From the NCBI RefSeq assembly GCF_963675165.1, contig NC_087381.1, positions 2,542,001 to 2,606,000 of the forward strand: DNA of 64,000 nt. Direction: 5' to 3'. Source of the stretch: Halichondria panicea (taxonomy: Eukaryota; Porifera; Demospongiae; Suberitida; Halichondriidae). Each line of letters starts with the position of its first letter. The stretch's first letter is position 1. A model generated the notes under the pieces. It was not told the DNA's origin. It saw nothing but the letters and a program-made list of their open reading frames with translations, and ran no database searches. Shown piece by piece: positions 32,910-46,173 of this stretch. The position numbers were made by a program, and so were the translations under genes.

Positions 32910-34430
32910 ATGAAGTGCAAGTACAGAGTGAGATGGTTCTATTCCAAAGGAGCACTACTTGTTCTGTTCTGGTTTCTGCTTATCACCTTTGTCATCACAT
33001 CAATGCTCAGAGTTTTTCAGAGTCCTTTCACAACATTAACAAACGATTTATACACTTGGATGTATGGTGTTTTATTAATTCTGTCGCTTTTGGTTGGGCC
33101 ACTGGCAGGATGGCTGGCTGATGCTAAGTTTGGAAACTATAAAGTAGTAAGATTTGGTGTATGGCTTTTATTTCTGGCTACTGTTCTTAATTGCTTCTAT
33201 TACTTAATTGCAGACAACACTTTGGCCCTGAGATTATTTTTGTTTGTGATATACATTTTGTTTATTGCAGGATGTGTTAGTTCCTTTTTGGTATTGTTTC
33301 AACTGGGTATGGATCAGTTGCCTGATGCTTCAAGCTCCAGCATTAGCAGTTATATCACTTGGTTTATTTGTAGTGGTATATTGGGAGCCTATTTTAGCAA
33401 TTTTTTACATACTTTGAAGTTGTTCTGCTTGCAGGATGTTTCATGGTACTCCAACTACCAACAGGTTTGGAGCTTGCTTTTTGTTCTGTCTTTAAGCTGT
33501 GTTCTTATTTCGGATTTTTGTCTCTCCCGAAAATGGCTAATAATTGAACCAAAGTCACCAAACTCTCTCAGAACCATCTACCAAGTTCTCAAGTTTGCAA
33601 CCAAGCACAAAGCCCCCCTCAATCGCAGTGCTCTCACATACTGGGAGGAAGACATTCCTTCAAGAATGGACCTGGGAAAGTCGAGATATGGTGGTCCATT
33701 CACTACAGAGCAAGTTGAAGATGTAAAGACTATGTTTCGTATTTTCCTGGTAGGCTTGTCATTAATGGTGATTGGCTTGTCTACTTCCTTGCATCCACAC
33801 TATTTTGATATACTCAGTGGTCTGAACATATGTAATTCACATATAGTGAGATCATTTTCATATAATGAGAGTTTTTGTTACATACTTTGGACTTTATTGC
33901 ATGAGTTTCTAATATTTCCACTACTTAGAGACAGGCTTCCAAGTATTCTAAAGAGAATAGGAATTGCTTCTTTTCTTTTTGTTGTCGTTAGTTTGATATG
34001 CCTGATTCTGAAGCTCATTAATTATCACTTTGAAGGAGGTTTGATAGCAATTGATTGGACCGTTTCTGCACTTTACGGATCAATGCAAGGATTGATTACT
34101 CAAACTTTTGCCACTTCAGTACTTGAATTTATTTGTTCCCAATCACCATACAGCATGAGAGGTCTTCTCACAGCATGTATAGCCATCTTAGTTATTTTGT
34201 CTCTCATACTCAGTTCTGGTACAACATTTTTATTGAAGAAGTATACTTGTGAGGCAAGTGGGTGTTTTCCTGTGTCTTGGTGTGTGAAAGTAACTCTAAG
34301 CAGTATTGGACTAATCTTTTACTGTGTTGTGGCTCGTCGGTACAAGAGAAGAGTGAGGGGAGATGGTTATTTTGCACAGACAATTGTGGAAGAAGTTTAC
34401 GATCGTTATCTCACTCCAAGAGACAACTAG
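32910..34430 (+). CDS. POT/PTR-family (SLC15-like) transporter, type II, intact (copy G)
   Basis: A single-exon gene of 506 aa. It differs from copies B and E mainly in the first half: the first extracellular loop reads 'VFQSPFTTLTNDLYTWMYG', and the TM4-5 region reads 'ADNTLALRLFLFVIYILFIAG'. The C-terminal half is almost the same as in copy E, which suggests gene conversion between neighbours. The motifs GWLADAKFGNYKVVRFG, RYGGPFTTEQVEDVKT and EFICSQSPYSMRG are all intact, and the ATG of MKCKY is preceded by 'gcc'. By family a proton-coupled solute symporter; substrate unknown. It is the only complete member of the type II group in the window. Confidence 0.8.
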   Translation: MKCKYRVRWFYSKGALLVLFWFLLITFVITSMLRVFQSPFTTLTNDLYTWMYGVLLILSLLVGPLAGWLADAKFGNYKVVRFGVWLLFLATVLNCFYYLIADNTLALRLFLFVIYILFIAGCVSSFLVLFQLGMDQLPDASSSSISSYITWFICSGILGAYFSNFLHTLKLFCLQDVSWYSNYQQVWSLLFVLSLSCVLISDFCLSRKWLIIEPKSPNSLRTIYQVLKFATKHKAPLNRSALTYWEEDIPSRMDLGKSRYGGPFTTEQVEDVKTMFRIFLVGLSLMVIGLSTSLHPHYFDILSGLNICNSHIVRSFSYNESFCYILWTLLHEFLIFPLLRDRLPSILKRIGIASFLFVVVSLICLILKLINYHFEGGLIAIDWTVSALYGSMQGLITQTFATSVLEFICSQSPYSMRGLLTACIAILVILSLILSSGTTFLLKKYTCEASGCFPVSWCVKVTLSSIGLIFYCVVARRYKRRVRGDGYFAQTIVEEVYDRYLTPRDN

Positions 34431-34788
34431 CTATTAACAGACTGTAACATGTATATAATTAAGGTATTTGGTATTACAACTTTAGCAGTCATTACTATTA
34501 TCATATAGTTAGTGCATGTATACTCACTCGTTGCTTTGCTGATCATGATTAGATTTGTGCATGTATGTGCGCATGTTTTTAAGAAGTGTTCGGGGAGAAA
34601 ATATTGCATGCACTTGGACAGCTAGGTGCTTGATGGTGCATGAGTACTATGCTGTTATCTGTGAAACCAGCATAATTATGATGAAGTTGTAGTATAACAG
34701 AGTTACTTCATCTCATAGTATAATTTTATCAGCTCAAGGAACGGTACTTTTATTTATTGGATTGTGTGTACCGTATAGCAGCTAGGTA

Positions 34789-35434
34789 CTGCCCTTTGCA
34801 GCTCAATTGGAAGTTTAGAGCAAATAGCAAAAAAAAACATGAGATAAGTGTAACAGTTTACATAAGTAAACCACAATACTATATTTAACACAAAATTTGG
34901 GAACAATAGTCTAAGACCAGTTTTGTTGTTGTAGTTTTTTCATGCTATTTGGTGTAACTCATAATTATTAGCTCACGTGAAGTTTTAGTAAATAGTAAAA
35001 TGCAAAAAAACCACTTGAGATAAGTGTTTACCTGATGCTGAACCAGTCTCCAATTCTCTGCCACATAACTCCTCTTGATATAAGCAGTGGTGTCGGAAAG
35101 GGGGGGGAGGCTCCAGGGGCTGGAGCCCCCCATCTTTCTAGGCTAGATGACTTGTCAAGCTGCACTATGTAGATAGCCGCACTTCAAAAACTAAATCCCC
35201 CTCATTGAGAAATTGCTTCGTACGCCACTGATAAGGGTTTCCTGGTTACCCAACTAGTAGTTTATTGAATAGTTTAGGTTAACTTATAGATCTATATATA
35301 TATCCACATAAAAGATCTGAATCTTCTGTTTCAAAATTTAAAATATGTTGTCCCTTACTCTATAGTATTGCGGTTTACTTGTTACACTTATCTCAAGTTG
35401 TTTATTGCAATTTCAAGTGAACTGCAAAGGGCAG
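34789..35434. mobile_element. 646-bp TA-target DNA element with inverted repeats of about 90 bp
   Basis: The ends are CTGCCCTTTGCAG and its complement. The inverted repeat runs on through 'gagataagtgtaac' and 'gtaaaccacaatactata'. It is flanked by TA on both sides (34787-34788, 35435-35436). The paralogous uninterrupted site at 17871-17885 reads aggTAtaagg, so the insertion and its TA duplication are directly supported. A TA target fits Tc1/mariner-like non-autonomous elements. No ORF. Confidence 0.8.
35085..35230. mobile_element. hAT-like MITE nested inside the 646-bp element
   Basis: It begins CAGTGGTGTCGGAAAG and ends CTTCGTACGCCACTG. CAGTGGCGTA-like ends are typical of hAT elements. The five bases ataag flank both sides. 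The interior carries a G/C-rich hairpin ('ggctccaggggctggagcc'). Confidence 0.6.
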
Positions 35435-36306
35435 TATAAGGCTTGGAAAATGAGGCAACTGAAATTATTGTCGATTTTAAACTTGACCATCATCGTGCAT
35501 GGCATTATTTATCACGTGGGATACGATATACTGGGACTGAGTAGATTTCTAGTATAATTTCTAGTAAATTAGTGAATCAATTTTGTAGGAAGAGAGAATC
35601 TGCGTTTACAATAATTCTAAAAAAATAGGCATTCAGTCTGACGATAAGAAGTTAGCACCTCTGTGTTTAAAGGCCCTTTGAACAAGTTTCCCATATTAAG
35701 TGACGTAGCAATTTCATGAGTATTTTAAATCACTGTTAAAAAGGTTCATAGGAGTTCTTCATTGATTTATTCGGAAGCAATTGAGGAAGCACTTCACGTT
35801 TGGGAATCATATACCTACTGTGCAAACATTTAGTTTCATTTGAGAAAACCCACAATCGTATACACGTAGCTGCATGTGTCAATGCCTGGACTGATTGTGG
35901 TGAATACGACAATCTTATAGGACAATGCTGAGGTAATATCAATTAATTAATTGCTCCACAGCTAAGGTAGGTGTATATTTTTATATAACACACCTTCTCT
36001 GTTTGTCAAAACAAAGGATGTTGTTGGGAAAAGCTTAAGTCTCTGACTAGGATGCTGAGACCCCTAGAAAGTAAGTACGGATATAAAGTTTCCACGTCTA
36101 TATGTTGAAAGGCCAATAAAATGTTATGTTGAAAAGGGTATTCAGAAGCACTTGGCTTGTTATTCATAAATGTAGCTGTTAGTCTGCACTACTTCTGAAT
36201 GATAGTTTTAATTTCACATAGAATGTCAACCCACATAAAAATTAGCTGCTTGTGTCAATGCTGCCACAGGTTGTAGTGAATACGGAAAAGTTGAACGAAT
36301 ATGGTT

Positions 36307-36600
36307 TAGCCATGCATGAAGTGCAAGGAGTTAGTACAGAGTGAGGTGGTTCTATTCCAAAGGAGCCCTACGTGTTGGTATACTGTTTGAATGACTCATT
36401 GGTAAACTATTTGGATGTTTCATTGTATTCCAACTACCAACAGGTTTGGAGCTTGCTTCTTGTTCTTTCTTTAAGCTGTGTTATTATTTTGGATTTTTGC
36501 CTCTCTACTAATAATTGAACAAAAGTCACCAAACTCTCTCAAAACCAAACTTCATCTACCATGTTCTCAAGTTTGCAGCCAAGCACCACATGTGTTATTA
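36307..36600 (+). pseudogene. Transporter fragment (copy H)
   Basis: It starts near the remnant of MKCK (with an insertion, 'aagtgcaaggagttagtaca'), then 'VRWFYSKGA', and jumps to 'YQQVWSLLLVLSL' and 'IEQKSPNSLKT'. It is the most reduced of the deleted copies and belongs to the C/F lineage. Confidence 0.7.
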
Positions 36601-37604
36601 TCTGTATCACTGGACAGTTTGGTGGGTGTTTTAATTCGGCCATTATACATCCTCATATTTAACGCAGTTCTCGATCTTTAAACTGGCCCAGTTATAATTA
36701 TACTGTATACACTGTATCCTCTATAACTGTATCCAGCTATTATATAACGTCCATGTTTTTCGCATAATCGTGATAGTAATAGCCTGTATATATATATATA
36801 GTGACATGTATGTGTGCCAACTTAGGTGTAATTAATTTATTGATTCTCATTTTCGAATTGACAGGTCATTTTAGCATCCCGAATACTCCGAAATGGCCGG
36901 GGTTTGATCAGTTTGAAGGTCGTATCTTGCATTCCCATGATTTCCGAGATGCAAAGGAATTCAGCGGGAAAGATATCCTGGTGATTGGGACACACTATTC
37001 TGCTGAAGATGTTGGCCTACAGTGCTATAAGTATGTGTTTACATATTCCATTGTTAAAAGGTTACCTTATACAATCCTTACCGTCAATCCCACAAAGCCT
37101 TGTTCTACTCCTGTGATTACCACTGATATTTCTGACAATTAACAGTAATTGTATTGCATATCATTGACCATAGATAGTATCTATACATGTACTAGGTTCA
37201 AGAATAAAGGTATGTTCTTTCTATATGTTATCTCAGTTTTATATCACTAAATAAACCTATTTTTAGCTATTAAAGTTTATATAGCTATTATCTGTGACAT
37301 GATGACATGCTATTACAGGTACGGTGTGAGGAGTGTGACCCTCTCTTGGCGTACTAAGCCAATGCCTTTCAACTGGCCGGCGGATAAATTTTCCACTGTC
37401 CCTCTTCTTACTCGTGTTGAGGGCTCAAAATGTTTCTTCAAAGACGGTTCCTCAAAGAAAGTGGATGCCATTATTCTGTGCACTGGATACAAGCACCACT
37501 TCCCTTTTATGGAAGAAAGGTATTTATAGCTCACGGTATAATTATAGCAGGTAATTTTGAGAGCTATACAGAAACCCATGCGCTTTTGCAATTGCTTAAT
37601 GTAA

Positions 37605-38250
37605 TTATGCCTCGATCAGCATGCGCAGCGAGATATACAGTATATATTTATATAGTTTGTGTGCATGCATGTGTGTGTACCTGTCTGTTTGTCTATATAT
37701 AGGCTGCTACAGTTGCTCAATGAAGTGCAAGTATTAAAGTTCTATTAGTCTTCTAGTCACATTAATTTGCAAAAATAAACCTTCGTTATAGACTCGGTTA
37801 TGCCTAGTTTTGCTTACTTAGAATACCATGTATTTTCAGAATAGTGTGATAGAAAAACTGGTAATGGAGTTTTGCTATACTCTACTTAGTAGTTAGCTGC
37901 ACTAGAACGCTATATATAGTTACTGTGGTAGCTGCAAAAGTGTGAGAATAGAGCTACAAAGATAACTAACATTTCATGTGTGCATTAATTCCAGCTGTAA
38001 CTGCTCAACAGTTGCAATGCGACGAAAACTAATTCTATAGGCTTTTATAGCCACGTTTTCTTGGATTATAATTCTTGAATTTGCAAACTTAAAGCTTACT
38101 CGAGTTATGGCTAGTTTTACTTACAGTGAAGATTGTTGTATGTATAGTATCTTCAGAATCTTTTGTAGTATTATCTGTTTGAAAAAACTTTCTTGTGAAC
38201 TCTGGCCTCTTTAGATCCATGCATGCATGCACTCCTTTTATAATTATTCC
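37605..38250 (+). repeat. Dispersed (GT)n repeat in FMO copy 1, intron 5
   Basis: The words 'taattatgcctcgatcagc', 'gctgctacagttgctcaatg', 'tattccagctgtaactgctc'-like and 'ggcttttatagccacgttttc' occur in sequence. It seems to be two copies in a row (about 37605-37975 and 37980-38250). Confidence 0.6.
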
Positions 38251-38909
38251 GGTATTGACAGGAAATGCAATATATTCTATACATTGTAGATCTACACGCT
38301 TTTATCATTGAAGATCATTCTAGACTTCTGTTTCCATGTGACTGCATGTATGAAATTCAATTCGTTCAATTCGTTCATTGTCAATTCGTTCATTGTCCAC
38401 GAACAAATGCATTCATAACGTAACATTATACTAAACTTGAGCAAAGCAACATGTGTCGAGAGGCATTAGCATAGCGCAGCTTGCAACATTCATTATTATA
38501 ATAACATTCATTTTTATGTACAGTATTACTCTGAAGACTACTAATCGCATGTGGACTGACCATCTTCACAAAGGAATCTTCTTGTTCAGTAACCCGAAGG
38601 TCATGTACCTAGGCATGCAGGACCAATATTTCTCATACAACATGTTTGACGCCCAAGCATGGTATGCACGTGACTACGTCATGGGAAAGATAACAATGCC
38701 TTCGGCTGAGGCAATGAGACAGGAATTTGCGATTTGGCGTGCTTGAGAAGAGAAACTAAATGATGAAGAAAACGACATTAATTTTCAAGCCGACTATATT
38801 GATGATTTGGTCAAAGTCACGGATTATCCTATTTTTGATTTACAGAAGTATGCGCAGCTCTTCATTGACTGGGTAAGCCATAATTATACTATTTCACTGA
38901 GTGACTGTA

Positions 38910-39252
38910 CAACTATGTTGTGGCCTGACTACCAAATGCAATAGAGTGGTTCCAGAGGAGGTACGACATCCACGTGTCAAAGGAAACATTTTAGACACAC
39001 ATTCCTTAGGTCAAAGTTCGGAATGTGTGTATTAAAGACACGCGGATGTCGTACCTCCTCTAGAGTGGTTCATACTATGTTGTGGCCTGCCTACCAAATG
39101 CAATAGAGTGGTTCACACAACTGTGTTGTGGCCTGCCTACCAAATGCAATAGAGTGGTTCACACAACTGTGTTGTGGCCTGACTACCAAATGCAATAGAG
39201 TGGTTCACACAACTGTGTTGTGGCCTGACTACCAAATGCAATAGAGTGGTTC
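38910..39252. repeat. 46-bp minisatellite, about 6 units, split by a MITE
   Basis: The unit contains 'gtggcctgactaccaaatgc' plus 'aatagagtggttcacacaac' and is repeated about six times at almost constant period. The second unit is interrupted by the element at 38953-39061. Confidence 0.85.
38953..39061. mobile_element. 109-bp inverted-repeat element with a 10-bp target duplication
   Basis: The ends AGAGGAGGTACGACATCC and complement (GGATGTCGTACCTCCTCT) extend to a stem of about 27 bp. It is flanked by agagtggttc on both sides (38943-38952 and 39062-39071). A duplication of 9-10 bp points to Mutator-like elements. A related element is at 57631-57752. Confidence 0.7.
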
Positions 39253-39308
39253 ATACATGTATCATTATATAGAGGCCATCCTGTTTAATAGTGTGTGTGA
39301 TTGACGTT

Positions 39309-39425
39309 GTAACGGATTGGAGTTATGTTCTCGTCTGATTTCTTGTTTCCACGCTTTGTGGTTCCCCTGGCCAATCCTAGCAATTTTTCACATTGCAAAT
39401 GTTTTTCTAGTCGGATAGATATATA
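39309..39425 (-). repeat. Inverted copy of the block-2 left boundary
   Basis: The reverse complement matches 26660-26785 ('cagacgagagcataactcca', 'gcgtggaaacaagaaatcag', 'aaacatttgcaatgtgaaaa'). Confidence 0.7.
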
Positions 39426-39630
39426 TATATAAGCATATTATAGTTATGATAACAATAATTTGATCCCTCAATTTCACCCTGCGCAGGAGCACAACAAATT
39501 TGAGGATATCATGACGTATCGTGATCAAGCCCACCGCTCTGTTGTCACTGGTAACATGGCCCCCCTACACCACACCCCCTGGATCAAGGCCATGGACGAC
39601 TCTATGAGCTCCTTTCTCAACAACAGCTAG

Positions 39631-42469
<2,839 letters not shown>

Positions 42470-42884
42470 TAGATAATGTAGATCAGCTCTATTCTAGATG
42501 TTTAACATAATTATGCAGGTGTGTCTCACTGGATACAAGGGCATGCATATGAGTGTGATGACATCATAATACCGCATATAGATATATAGATCAAGGAAGG
42601 ATTTTACAGTTATTTTATACAGGCGAACTGGACTAGATGATAATGGTGAACCATTACATAATGGAATGTATCGATATTTGTGGAGCAATGGACCCAGAGA
42701 AACGATAGAAATTGCAGACCACAGTTTTGAGGAGCACTTTGGAAAGCCCATTCCTTCACTGAAAAAACAACTGGGTTAGTTTAACCTTAATGGGTAAATG
42801 TACCTTTCAACCAAAGGGTTAAAAAAACCAGCGAATAGTAAAGTAACATTTTGGAGTTTTTTCAACTGTAATAGATTAAAACTA

Positions 42885-43150
42885 CTGTAGTTGTCAAAAG
42901 TACCTTACTCGTACAGTAAAAACTTCCAGCACCGTGTTAAAACAACCATTTGTGATTGGTAATAAAAATGTAAAGGGTTAAAACTTCCACAATGGTCAAA
43001 TCACTTCTCCTCATGCAGTAAAAACTCTATAATTGTGTCAAAATAACCATTTGTGGTAGGTAATAAATATATAATTGGTTAAAACTACTGGTGTGGTCAA
43101 TTCCTTTACTCATGCAGTAAATCCTCCAGCACTGTGTCAAAACAACCATA
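42885..43150. repeat. CACTA left subterminal tandem repeat, about 100 bp x 2.7
   Basis: Each unit has 'gttaaaactact/cttcca', 'actcatgcagtaaaa', 'ccagcactgtgtcaaaacaa' and 'ccatttgtg.ttggtaataa'. These are presumed transposase-binding sites by analogy with known CACTA elements. Confidence 0.75.
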
Positions 43151-43171
43151 AATGTTCTGATAATTATGAAA

Positions 43172-45859
43172 TTATGACATAAAAAAGTGTTTCAATGTGA
43201 TATAGCGAAGTCCATCCGAGAGTATGTGACTGTGATACACATTTCTATCCAATAATTTGGTATAGATGGATTGCTGGGATGTTATTTTAATGACATAAGC
43301 ATGATAATGATCATCGAAGTACAGCATATCACACAACCTGACAAGAAAAAAAAGCAGATCACCACCAACTACTATCAATTCGTCGATGTAAGCAAAACAG
43401 GGATCAAGGCCATCAGTTCCTACAATAATGTAAGCATTGTTGCTTTTGTATTGAACTCTATCTTGACGAACCCAATTAGGACGATGTAGCACTGTATCCA
43501 TAGTAATATTAGACACTTCCCTAATTATGTGATCTTGAATGTCTGATCTTTCATTTTTAAACAAAGTCGGCGATTTTGCAGGACCACATTCGAAAGAAGA
43601 ACAAATAAGTCTAGATGTAGACATTTCGTAACACATTAATCTTTGGTGATGATTGGCTAATGATAGTGTAATGTTTTTGAAGCTAGATGTAATAGTCGCT
43701 TTTTTGAAAAAATATAGCTTTGCTTCATGGCGAATAGTCCAGCTTCTGACCATTGGACCAATTTGTAGGATTTGGGCAGGGTAATGCAGAAGGAAGTGCA
43801 TTTTTGGAATGAAGCGTCCTGTGTACAAGGTGATGAATGCTGTATGGTGCTCTTCAATCAGAATCCTCAGACTGGATGCTGTGTTTTCTGATGCACACGG
43901 ACAAAGCACGATGTCCACGATCTTTCGCAAAAGTAAAAAACACTTCCAATAACCATCCCCCTCAGGTATCTTATCACCAATAAGGAAAGGTAAGATATAT
44001 AGCAACAATAACATTTGAGATGAAGAGCTACGCAGTGATCTGTCAGTTTGAAAGTGACTACTCGTAATAGGTATTGGTTTATCGCAATCAGAATAACCGT
44101 AGTTAAAATCAACTAGTCTTTTGTTGTACTGGTCAAGAGTTAATAACTTTTCAGATATACAGTGTTTCAGCAAAAGCTTGATTTCCATTGGTGCAATACC
44201 TTCAAGAATGTCATGCATGATGTCATGCGGCAATCCACCACCGAACATAGAGAAATGAGTGACATTTAGTAATGCTGATCTGCGGTTTATACCATATGTT
44301 TTTGAATAATGACTCCTTGTTGGCCCTACTAATTGCTTGCACTGCTCTTCGTGAAGTGCAAGACTTCGATCTACCAAGCCAACACATGTAACATACTGTG
44401 ACATCTCATCATTTTTTAGCAAACAAGTTCGACAGAAACGAAACGAGAAGGAAAAAGAAAGCTTGAATCCACCTAGTTCATTACTTGCAAGATTGTCAGC
44501 CAAAAACGTAAGCAAAGCACCCTTAAATACACGCTCAGTCCCATTTACAAGTACACTAATGCCAGTAGTTGCTAACACATTCAAATCACGAATAAATGGT
44601 TCCATGATAACATCTAGCCCATGCTCTTCTAAAACAGGCTTTGAACAAACAATCACCAAATTCATAGCTCTCAGTGACGACCGAAATTTAGGATGAATGT
44701 TTCCCAATGAAAAGAAAAAAATACCCACTTTATGCTTCTTGATATGCGATCCCAAGGGATTACAAATTTCCAATTCGTCAAAATATGCAATAATTTGTAA
44801 GGCATATGGATCACTTGAGAATAAAGGATGACTCTTGAACAAATTTCCATCACAAAAATCTTCAAATATACCATCATTACGAACTCGTAACGGAAAATCA
44901 TCTATTTGCTCTATAACGGTAGGGTCTTCTAGAAGGCTCTTGAGAGTTGGTAAAAGGGGAACGTAATGATATGAACTATACCTAGAGACAAAGCGAGACT
45001 TTTCCCCTGTGAATTGTCTGACATACTTTGGCGTCCCAACTTGCACTTCCACTGGTTCCTGCATGTAGTTTGAGTGATGCACTTATATAGTATTAGCAGT
45101 CAATTACTGATTGCACATAATGAGTGCAGATATACATACATAATTATTACAAGGGTATTATGTATAATTAACACTTACAATAAAGTTAAGCTGTTCTTTG
45201 AAATACTTGTCCTGCTTATATTTTGTTTCAAGTCCAGTGAAGGGATGACCTATACCATTAAGAGGAGTGTCGAAATCAAAGTCATTAGGGTTTAATCCCT
45301 TATCTGCCAGTTGAGAACGAATGCCAGCAAGTATCATTGATACGGTTTCATCATATTGGGTTATGCTGCTGTCAATCATATCATTGACTGCTACTTGAGA
45401 CACATTTCGTGTTTCCTTTAGCTTGAGAATTAGTAGGGCACTAGAACGGCATCGAATTTTTGTGTCTGTTCCAGTAAGCCGATTAATGTCACTAGAAACA
45501 AACTCTGCAGACGAACAATCGTACTGTTAGGTGTAATAGCTTCGCAGCCACAACATATCTACACTGTACACACCTGGAAGAGGAGTCATTCCACTGTGAT
45601 CATCACCACTGATCTCAGGCTCTGTTTGTGGAAGGAGTTGGGGGGTCTTACGTCTGATACAAAACTCTGGATGACGCCTGTAAACATGGGAGTATAGGGC
45701 AGAAAAACTTTTTGAAGTTACGGTGCAGCCATTGATTCCACAGGTAACGAGAAACCTAGGATCATTAGAATGAACCAATCGTAGATGGCTTAGTAGCAGA
45801 GCAATAGTTGGTGGTTCGAATGAACACAAAGGACAGTGTTTTTGCCTCAAACTTGACAT
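43172..45859 (-). CDS. CACTA (EnSpm) transposase, 832 aa, 3 exons, N-terminal C2H2 fingers
   Basis: Minus-strand exons are 45859-45574, 45504-45179 and 45058-43172. Phases 1 and 0 agree and the total is 2499 nt. Residues 1-65 hold two Cys2His2-like units ('CPLCSF...HLRLVH' and 'CGINGCTV...HVYRRH') for DNA binding. The large third exon resembles the animal EnSpm/Transposase_21 core: 'YFDELEICNPLGSHIKKH', 'FLADNLASNELGGFK' followed by a 'CRTC' cysteine pair, and 'GLPHDIMHDILEGI' with acidic/His residues of the presumed catalytic core, then an all-helical tail. It should bind the terminal and subterminal repeats and catalyse excision and insertion. No stop or frameshift was seen. The start is the first ATG of the frame. 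Confidence 0.85.
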
Positions 45860-46173
45860 TGAAAAATCATGTGCTAATTTAGGAGGGTTAATTAAACCTC
45901 CTCTGGGTTAGGTAACCTATGGTTAAGGGTTAGGGTAACCTAGGGTAGGGTTAGTATAACCTAGGGTTAGGGTTAAATTCATATCATGTGATTCTGGTTC
46001 AGGTGATCCAGAGTGCATGTGAGCTCTTCACAAACATGTGCTAAAGTCCAACTTCTGTTTAAAGTTAGTACTTTTTGCTTCTTCTCTCAAACTCTAACCC
46101 TATATAGATCTATCTAGCTATATTTATACTGTTAAAAGGAAAGCAAGTACTAGGACATCCTTTTGATGAGAAC
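45860..46173. promoter_or_regulatory. Divergent intergenic region of the CACTA element with TTAGGG-like repeats
   Basis: The 314 bp between the two start codons must contain both promoters. About 45895-45976 is a series of 'ggttagggt', 'aacctaggg' and 'ggttaaggg' words, similar to but not a regular array of the telomere repeat. The only other feature noted is a TA-rich stretch (about 46105-46130) ahead of the SAM gene. Confidence 0.5.

Larger units (their letters stand above)
26746..33850. repeat. Segmental duplication, block 2
   Basis: Collinear with 14399-21815: type I transporter (E against B), deleted copy (F against C), type II transporter (G against D). In this block the type II gene is complete. 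Flank words such as 'gaacccacaatcatatacac' and 'gcggccaataag' track between blocks with small indels. Confidence 0.8.
34431..36306. repeat. Partial third duplication block, with a nested DNA element
   Basis: 34431-34785 matches the flank after copy B (17488-17880), and 35437-36306 matches 17880-19572 with gaps. The two are split by the 646-bp element at 34789-35434. Upstream modules lie at about 35770-35920 and 36130-36290. No intact gene. Confidence 0.65.
36781..39630 (+). pseudogene. Flavin-containing monooxygenase copy 1: 5'-truncated, one TGA stop
   Basis: Only exons 4-7 exist: 36865-37030, 37319-37519, 38524-38872 and 39487-39630. The match to copies 2 and 3 begins inside intron 3 (about 36781), where it abuts the transporter array, so the FAD-binding first exons are missing. 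Exon 4 holds the FMO motif region ('[17 protein letters not shown]') and the NADPH-site '[12 protein letters not shown]'. Exon 5 holds 'CTGYKHHFPF'. In exon 6, CGA has become TGA at 38744-38746 ('WRA*EEKL'). Exon lengths and phases otherwise match the paralogs exactly. It cannot make an enzyme as it stands. Confidence 0.85.

Noticed and set aside
38910-39252. Possible CRISPR array
   Set aside because: The units are contiguous 46-bp tandem repeats without unique spacers, in a eukaryotic intron.
45895-45976. True telomeric array in the transposon
   Set aside because: The words are irregular (TTAGGG, CCTAGGG, GGTTAAGG) and lie between two genes.
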